Assembly (NCBI GenBank): GCA_002633025.1
Contig: NMRB01000127.1
Coordinates: 442,017-506,016 of the forward strand
Origin: Notospermus geniculatus
Taxonomy: Eukaryota > Nemertea > Pilidiophora > Heteronemertea > Lineidae
Reading direction: 5' to 3'
Length of the DNA: 64,000 nucleotides
Shown here: positions 56,772 through 64,000 of the stretch, piece after piece
Layout of the letters: every line of letters begins with the position of its first letter
Position numbering within the stretch: position 1 is the stretch's first letter
The notes under the pieces: generated by a model
What the model saw: the letters and a program-made list of their open reading frames with translations, nothing else
Told to the model about the DNA's origin: nothing
Databases searched by the model: none
Translations under genes and position numbers: made by a program

Positions 56772-59761
56772 TACTAACGGCCTTCCATGCCTCTAGTAGC
56801 AAAGAAAAGTGGATCTCGAGATGTTAAAGTGACCAACCGTCAATTTCAGTGCCCAGTGGTTTGTCGTGGGGTAATCAAGTTACCATTCCCTGTAATCCTA
56901 GTTTCCGTCTTAATCGATATGTGATACTGATGAATCGGGCGAGTTGTTGGTAAACGGCGGCACTTTTTGGGCATTGATAATAGTATTGAAGAAAAGCTGT
57001 CGTGCTACAATTTAGACTCGTACAATATTCGTCTTAATTTCCAGATCTTCTCTAAAGTCTGGTTTCACCGTTTGTTATGATGTAAGCAAATCGAAACTTC
57101 ACTAAGGGGATACGTGAAGGGCAAACAAATTCGTTTGCGAAGAATGAATTCGGTATGCGGTGTATCAACTACAATTAACACGGTTGTCAGTCTATGAATC
57201 ATAAATTCTTTTTCTTTCGTACGCGATATCACTGAGGTAAAACGGTCCGTTCTTTTATAAACGCAGTGTTGCAGTTCGGGGATGGAGGGTAGTTATGCAA
57301 CAACCTGTCCACCTTGAAAATACCGCATTCTATTCGGTTTGGAGATTGGACCATTTTGTTTGAGCTTTATCGCGTACAAAGGATATCATAATTTGAACAA
57401 CAACCGTGGTAGGCGTAAGTCTTGGTCGTATACCTTTCCCTCTCCGCTTTGAGATACCCAGCGGCCTCAGCGACTTCCCCCTCATACGTTTCCACGTTGA
57501 TCCCCTCTGGGTCCAGAACCAAAATAGAGGGCCAAGTCTAGGTTACCATTGATTATACCTCCAAATAGAGTACAACCTGATAACAAGTGGGATGTGTCCA
57601 CTTTAGTGGCCTGCGCTCGTCACAACACGACCAATCAATTCTTCAATGATTGGCTGAATTACCAACCTCATCGTCAGAGCTCTCAGACTAGCTATTAATT
57701 TTGATGTATGAACCTTTTTACGCACTAAAGCCCTATAAAGAGCACATATCATTTATTATTGTGTGGTCCTACTCAATAAACAATGACCAGTCTCCTCGAT
57801 GATTTATACGCGGGGCAAATTTCCCCTGTGGCCGATGGTTAAATACAAGAGTATTTAGGATTGTTTAACATCCGTCTCATCCTCCTCCCTCAACCACACA
57901 AAAAAATCTATCGGCCGTGTTTGTATTTCGCTGTGGGTATTAGCCTTCTCAGTGACAGGAATTTGTCGCGATATGTTTCCAATGTCAATAAGATGTCTTC
58001 ATATATCTGCATACTTCCGTATATCCGCGTACATGACTTGACTCATGCCTTGACTTGGTGCGTTCAGACCATCTGGTGCTCACCAGTCTATCTGGCCTGA
58101 CGGCCATCTAGCCTGGTTCGAATCCATCACATTTCCCGTTTCTGAGGGGGTGAGAGCCTCAGCCAATCATCGGGGCGCGAAGGAAAATCGACGTGCCAAT
58201 CAAAATCCATGTTACAAATTCGAGCGTGAAGAACAAAGGAAGTGTCCAACGGTGATTTGTTTGGCGAGTTCTGATTGGCTCGGAGGCGGGGTCAAGTAGG
58301 GGTCAGGTTCATTAATAATTTATGCATTAACGGAAAAGATGACATGATTCGGACAAGGCTAGAGACGGAGTCGATAGCCTTGTTTGGACAAGATGGTTCA
58401 GACATGTCAGAAGGCCATCGAGTCAACGAAGCCATGGTCGAAGATTTCTTGTAGCGAGAGACTGCATCGTTTTGGACATGATGCAAGTCCAGTACGATTG
58501 CACAGTGATCTTAGACTGGTTCCAGTCTTTGCCGCTCAACTCCCGCGGCGCTACTGTCCGTTGTGGAGCTAGACTGGTAGGCCTACCCGATCCTAACAAT
58601 TTTACATCGGACTTTTGCATATGTTAGGACCAGTCGTGCCTATCGCGTTCGTGAATACGATTGGCCGGTGCTGGCGCAGATGATAAGCATAGGAACTATT
58701 ACATGTATGTTTATACTTTTCTATTTTAACACCTTCGTGTGATTGGTGGATTTCCCGGGTCAAATGGAGGTCACCTTCTATCTGCATTCCGGTTGGTCAG
58801 CTGTATTGAGAATTGAATAAATTTAGATAAAATTTCAAAGTGACGTCAGTGGCATTCCTCCAAAAATGGCGGCCAATACTGGTCCTACCAAACAAGCCAC
58901 GACTGCAGCGCGCAGGTTGGTAGGATGAGGTACTAGTCTATTGTGGAGCGAGCGCCGCGAGAGTGCAGCGGCAAAGATTGAAATCTACAATGATCTTTCC
59001 TTGATCGGACAGTTTGGTCTGATTTTGGCGTGCATCCTTGCGCCGTTCGACGTCGTGTAGCCTATTATGCCGGTAACGACTTCCGTATGAAAGGCATGAT
59101 GATTTTAAAATTAATAGCAACAAAGGACTCGATCCAAGAACAAATAAACCCATTATCAGAAATTAGAAAGAGGTTCTGTAAGCTAAATTCATGTGCGATA
59201 ATAACATTATACATAGAGGTGTTTAGCACACTGTATTCTAATTACATCAGCTTTGAACGCAGCTAAGCACTGCCTCGAAATTAATCTCTTCTGACAGTAT
59301 CAGCGCATATACAGCAACTACTTTAATTCACTGTAGATTTCCGCGGCTGTCTGCATATCAAGCCGCGCCTCGGGAACTTTAAGAATCGTTGTGTCATATT
59401 CTTTATGACCATTTTTTCACCTTCCACTTGAAGCGGGAGCTCGCTTCGTGACACGGGTGCAAACAATCAGTGATATTATGGACCGATGCCTTGAACGCCA
59501 TCATCGGAATATTGTCTGTACTTCAAGTAAAATTATCGGTACTTAGAACTAGAGTAATATTCAGTATCTGTAAATATCCTTTTCTGGGATCAAGGAAGGC
59601 ATCAAACATCCATTCCTCACCAAGAATGGTTCGTACTGTTTATATTTCACGACATTATGACGTTAAAATGAAGATGTGTTGTGCCCGGTCGTGTTGCTTT
59701 GGTCCCGAAGGTCGCCAGGTCAGAAGTTTTCAAGTACAGCTACAATCATAAAGGAGTTTGA
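56772..59761. other. intergenic, no gene recognised
   Basis: Frames up to 93 codons, mostly overlapping on opposite strands. None has a recognisable domain. Confidence 0.35.
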
Positions 59762-59992
59762 GTCGTCTACAACATCAACATTTCCAGAACATTTCAAAAA
59801 CATCCAGCTGCAACATTTCCAAAACACCGTTGTTTGCAGTTTGTTGCATAGTGTGGACTGGACCTGCAACGTTTGCAAAACAATTTCAAAAACATGTTTT
59901 GATAAACAGTGTAGAGCAACCCCGAAACGAGCCGCAACATGTCCAAAACAGTTTTCGCAGAAATGTTTTGAAAATGTTGATGCTGTGGACAG
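59762..59992. mobile_element. 231-bp element with CAACATCAACATTT-type inverted ends
   Basis: The left end GTCGTCTACAACATCAACAT and, in complement, the right end GTCCACAGCATCAACATTTT pair for about 30 bp. The interior repeats CAACATxTCCAAAAC. The 198- and 105-codon frames overlapping it are not convincing genes. Confidence 0.65.
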
Positions 59993-61712
59993 GCCTTTAC
60001 CGCCACTTGGAGGTGCCTCTTTTTTACGTTTCGTCTGTCTTGCACTGTGTAAAGAACTGCTGTGTTATTTTATGACTTCGGTACAGCTACTCGCAGCGCC
60101 GCCCTGTCGGGACAAACTGTCAAGCGGATACCTCATGGCTGATGAGGCGGGGTGTTATTTGTCGAACGGTATCAGGCTTCGAGTCAGTGTATACCGATTA
60201 GACGAGGGTAATCAAGACGACGATGGTACAGGTCATGCATGCATTAGGCCACGACAAAGTTCAGCTTCATGACAACATGATTATTTGGAGTCATATTCTG
60301 TCGACATGGAATAAGATTGATTTCTACACCTAGACGTTAATTTCCGTCCAATAGTACTCCGACGCCTGAAAATTCGAGCAAATTGTTTGGAAGGTAAATT
60401 ACATAGGTGGTGTTTACTCGCGCGGGAATCAAAAGCCTCGGCGACAGGTGAAACAATGTAACTCACAATCCGACCGGTGTGGAAGGAAGGAATGTCTCCA
60501 GGATGAATTGCACGGGAAACAAAAGATTCTATTGGGTGATTGGTCTCTATAGCCTAAGCACCTTAAGTGGAACAACTAAAGCTGACACTTTTCCCAGGAG
60601 GATAATCCTTACTGTTACACTGACACGTGAATTTATTTTTAAAAATATGGACATATGAACGATGGGATCAACAGCTATCATTGGTCAGCGTTCGGGATCT
60701 GACGTCATCGCTGACGTCATTTCAGGCATGACTCTGACATTCGATCAAGATCGAACAGTTCGCTACCGGCTGATAATGAAATTATATTAATTAGATTTCC
60801 GCGACGAGCCCTCCAATTGTCAGTAATGTCTGGTGGTCAATCTATAATGTGAATTTAATAAATTGAATTAAGATAATCAATCACGTGTTTGTTCATCGAT
60901 TTTATCACTGTCCCGTATCGATAATCCACCATGAAGTGAATTAAACCCCTGATCGTTATCTCCAACACTTTGTAATATGCTGTATTTACTCGCCTATAAG
61001 GTCCCAAGCCAGACCACTCCAATTCCAATTTAGAGGGCAGCATCGTTCTCTAGATGTGAAAAACGTGTATGGAAATGGGTTCAGTCGGATTGGATTAGTC
61101 TGAAGAGCGGTTTAAAAGGGAGTCTGGTAAAGTGTGTGGAATGTGCTTAAACACCTGCAAAATGGCTTATTCATGTCAACAGGTTTAACATTGACTCAAT
61201 CAATTGACCTCTAGCAATGAATCTGAAGTGCTTCGATGGTCTGTTCTGCTGTATGCTGAATGGTTAAATATCGTCGTGGGTTTGGAAGTGTAACCAGGAT
61301 CAATGTCGTCAGCGTCAACTATACCCATGGTACAGTCTCTACTTCTGGTGTTAGGTTCTCAGCTTTCAACGAATTCATGTCATTCGCTTCGACCCACGCC
61401 ACCCTTTTCGTCTTGAACATTTTTTAGCTTTTAATACTTTGTCATGTGACTGTCACGTGGCCGCCTGCGAGTCCAACCTGAGTGCAGTTATCGTTTAACT
61501 TTGCTGGGTGTACTTCGGAAGGACAAACTGTACCCTGGGTACTGAGTATATCCATAAAAATAATCATGGGAACACTTTGACTACCCGGAGGACGCACATT
61601 TTCCCACATCACTCTTTGTGCAGCAGAACAGACCATCAAAGCTCTTCAAATTCGTTACTTGAAGGTCATTAAATTGAATCAATATTAAAACTGTTGACAT
61701 GAGTAAGCTGCA
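59993..61712. other. intergenic, no gene recognised
   Basis: No domain-bearing frame and no repeat family was recognised. Confidence 0.3.
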
Positions 61713-61879
61713 CAGTGGAACCTCTCATTCAGGGACACTCTTGGGACTGACAGGTGCTGTCCTTTATAGGTGTCCAAATTACACAGGTGGAAATAGTGAC
61801 TAATTCAGGACATAACTTCAGTGTCCTTCAAAAAGTAGTGTCCTCCTGGCAGAGGTGTCCGCTAAGGGAGGTTCCGCTC
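61713..61879. mobile_element. 167-bp MITE (family H), intact reference copy
   Basis: AGTGGAACCTCTCATTCAGG, continuing GACAC, faces, in complement, AGCGGAACCTCCCTTAGCGG, continuing ACAC. The inner CTTGGGACTGACAGGTGCTG, then TCC, and GTGTCCTCCTGGCAGAG identify the split copy at 29559-29815. Confidence 0.75.
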
Positions 61880-61982
61880 TATTCTCTGCAGGTGTTAGAG
61901 CCCACTCCACTCATCCCTTCAATCGGATTTTAAATTTCTATGGTGTGAGGTGATTTTGTGGCGGTGGCCTTATCATAACATT

Positions 61983-62100
61983 AGCAGCCGTGGTGGTCTA
62001 GTGGCTCTGGTCTGTGACTAGCAGTCTGGAGGTCCCTGGTCCGAATCCCATCGTCGAGGCTTTGGGTAAGTCTCTTTGCATTAATTTCCTCATCTCACCC
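61983..62100 (+). repeat. tRNA-derived SINE head
   Basis: The A-box-like GTGGTCTAGTGGCTCTGG and B-box-like GGTCCGAATCCC are spaced as in tRNA. The arms do not form proper acceptor or T stems, so this is read as a SINE head. Confidence 0.55.
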
Positions 62101-62388
62101 AGTTGTTAAAGGAGCACTACCTAGATGGCAGAGATGGCATATGTGATCATAAGTGAATCAAACATGTGATTGATAAGCTTAGCGCCGATCTCCAACTGCA
62201 GCTCGGCTGGTTGAGGAGGTCTTCGAATGAAAAGGCCTACGGCTATGGTAGGGGTAAATAATGAAGAGTATTGCACAAGCTATCAAATGGGCTAAAAGAA
62301 CTCAACGTTATTATCATTAGGCCTAATATGGTTAGAATGAAAAGTACGCCTACATCATTGAGATAAAATTCTAACAATGACTGGTATT
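62101..62388. other. intergenic, no gene recognised
   Basis: This may hold the body of the SINE that begins at 61983; no clear 3' end or target duplication was found. Confidence 0.3.
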
Positions 62389-62630
62389 CATAAAAGTTAG
62401 CAAATGCTTTTACTTACGATTTGCACAGCAATATCCAGTGTAAACGTACTGCAAAACTTAAAGTAAAAGCATTTGCTACCTTTTATGAATATCAGCCAGC
62501 CAATGGGTCGTATTAATAAAAGACTAGTACATGTACATGCTTTTACCTGAATTTTGCAATACAAATGCACTTGGCAATGCTGTACAAATCTGAAGTAAAA
62601 GCATTTGCTAGTCTTTATTCATATGACCCA
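62389..62630. repeat. two adjacent palindromic MITEs (family C)
   Basis: 62389-62500 and 62505-62630 each have TATTxATAAAAG ends and AGTAAAAGCATTTGCTA arms. They differ in the centre and are separated by only a few bases, like the paired family A copies. Confidence 0.75.
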
Positions 62631-63479
62631 ATGTGATCACATCTGATTCTTTACTTCATCCATTCGTTGCCCTCACTTTGCCTCGCAATCATCAATTCAA
62701 GTGCACGGAGTGAATTAATTCCTGGTACATCTAATATCCTTCATGAAATCATCATGCACAAATGCTCTTACAATAAGTTGAAGTGACATGTACAGTTATT
62801 GATGTACAACTAAATGTACTACAGCCTCCTGGGTGCAATCGGTTCCGATGAATGACTCTCGTGTGGGATTGAATACGGAATGATCAGCACAATGAGTTCG
62901 ATCATGGGCGATTGACAATGTTCAGAATGAAAGGGACTTCCATACTGACAGGGCCTATAATGCTTTGGTGTCGGCCCTGCTCGAAAAACCAATGGATACC
63001 ATTGGTCGATTTACATGTAGCACAGTGTCCCCTTGCATAATTATCACGAATGGGCGGCTGGGCCTCAAAATTGTTGAACGACCTTCTAGATGAGAAAATG
63101 TGGTATATACTGTACTACATTTCAGGACCCATAGTTAGCGTATTACACCGTGTTGACGGCGAACGAAGTTGTGTCTTTATATACTTCCCGGCTAATGGCA
63201 TTGGTTTACAATTGATTACTTGTGACGCGCTTGTGTTTATGGCTTATCTACAAGAGTAGATATTCCACCCGAGTTTCCCCCAGTGACGGGACATTGAAAG
63301 ATTAAAGAAAATCACTGCTGCCGACGATTTCCTCTGTCCGAACCGAGGTTATCCGATGTCCATCAGTTCATTCTTATCTTAAAGGACTACGGTATTGCCA
63401 CTTTTTCTCGACAGCCGGCGCCATCCGCGCCACTCTCCAACCCAGGGACTAACTACGTTGTCGGCGAACAGGAGCTCTC
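62631..63479. other. intergenic with a SINE-tail-like stretch
   Basis: CAGGGCCTATAATGCTTTGG, then TGTCGGCCCTG at about 62950-62980, resembles the tail of the SINE at 38230-38512. No head was recognised upstream. No gene was recognised. Confidence 0.4.
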
Positions 63480-63652
63480 AGTGAGTTGACCAATAGGTGC
63501 CACTACGGCCCAATTCAATGCATATATAGCGGACCCAGTCATTATTCATCGAGCAGCAAGTAGATTTTCCTGTACATTGGTCCGCTAGAACTTTGCTGCC
63601 ATCTGTTGGCAATATGCGCGGCTGACTGCTCCTATTGACCCGATTTACTACG
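63480..63652 (-). repeat. dispersed repeat, inverted partner of 40665-40838
   Basis: The minus strand carries CAATAGGAGCAGTCAGCCGC to TTGGTCAACTCACTGAG, matching 40665-40838 with scattered substitutions and small indels. Confidence 0.75.
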
Positions 63653-64000
63653 TACATTTTGTAATGCATTTTTGTAGTTCGTCTTACTGCCACAAGGTGG
63701 CTCCCTCTACGTCGGCAGTCAAATAACGCACTTGAGATCCAACACCGTGCTCCTTTAAGTAAAGGATAAAAGTAGATGACCAATTTCTCAGTGCTCTGTC
63801 ACTTCTACTGCTATCATTCCTCCGCTGTACCGGATTGGGGGACAGCGACAAACCCTTGGCATTAGGAGTGATTTCAGTCAACCCTATTAACGTCCCGACT
63901 TGAAGACCGATGCACTCTTTGAATGGCTTTCCCTAAGCTCGGTGCTTCTTGATGTTCCATTCAATGACTGCACTTGCTCAAATCAGCGTCCCCCTGGTGC

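Noticed and set aside
59676-60272. 198-codon plus-strand frame with several Cys
   Set aside because: Its first half lies in an inverted-repeat element, two frames overlap there, and no domain or splice context is visible.

Overview
This is eukaryotic (metazoan) genomic DNA. Genes are split by GT-AG introns, non-coding sequence dominates, and there are many small inverted-repeat transposons, tRNA-derived SINE pieces, minisatellites and ACATGTA-type simple sequence. The mix of a tandem rhodopsin-like receptor cluster, extracellular-type LRR fragments, an intronless methyltransferase gene and dense palindromic MITEs suggests a marine invertebrate, perhaps a lancelet or another invertebrate deuterostome. 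The sequence alone does not fix the species.

Positions 1-7,800 hold a head-to-tail array of four paralogous class A GPCR genes, all on the minus strand. Each gene has three coding exons: N-terminus to TM2, TM3-TM4, and TM5 to the C-terminus. Exons join at the same phases (2, then 1). The middle exon is exactly 221 nt in the three copies where it is complete. The first copy runs off the left edge. The third is damaged by an assembly join at a single N (3944). The encoded receptors lack both cysteines of the usual TM3-ECL2 disulfide and carry altered switch motifs (DRL, TTLP for CWxP, NFxLY for NPxxY). A decayed extra copy of the middle exon lies in an intron of the second gene.

At 9047-9886 there is one clean single-exon gene for a class I SAM-dependent methyltransferase. 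I could support no other intact protein-coding gene. The rest is intergenic or intronic sequence of unknown genes, with a degenerate LRR-gene remnant at about 53.65-54.01 kb and a Harbinger transposase fragment at about 24 kb.

From 10 kb to 64 kb the window is best read as a record of mobile elements. Several hairpin MITE families recur. One family has three copies here, each flanked by a 3-bp TAA or TTA duplication, which is the PIF/Harbinger signature. A 799-bp Harbinger-type element carrying a HARBI1-like fragment sits inside an older palindromic MITE. Further nested insertions are at 29.6, 47.9 and 52.6 kb. A complete tRNA-derived SINE with a perfect 9-bp target duplication is at 38230-38512. 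Minisatellites with periods of 42, 104 and 18 bp account for several long but meaningless open frames. Three single-N positions (3944, 15645, 26871) mark assembly joins, and two of them show local misassembly.
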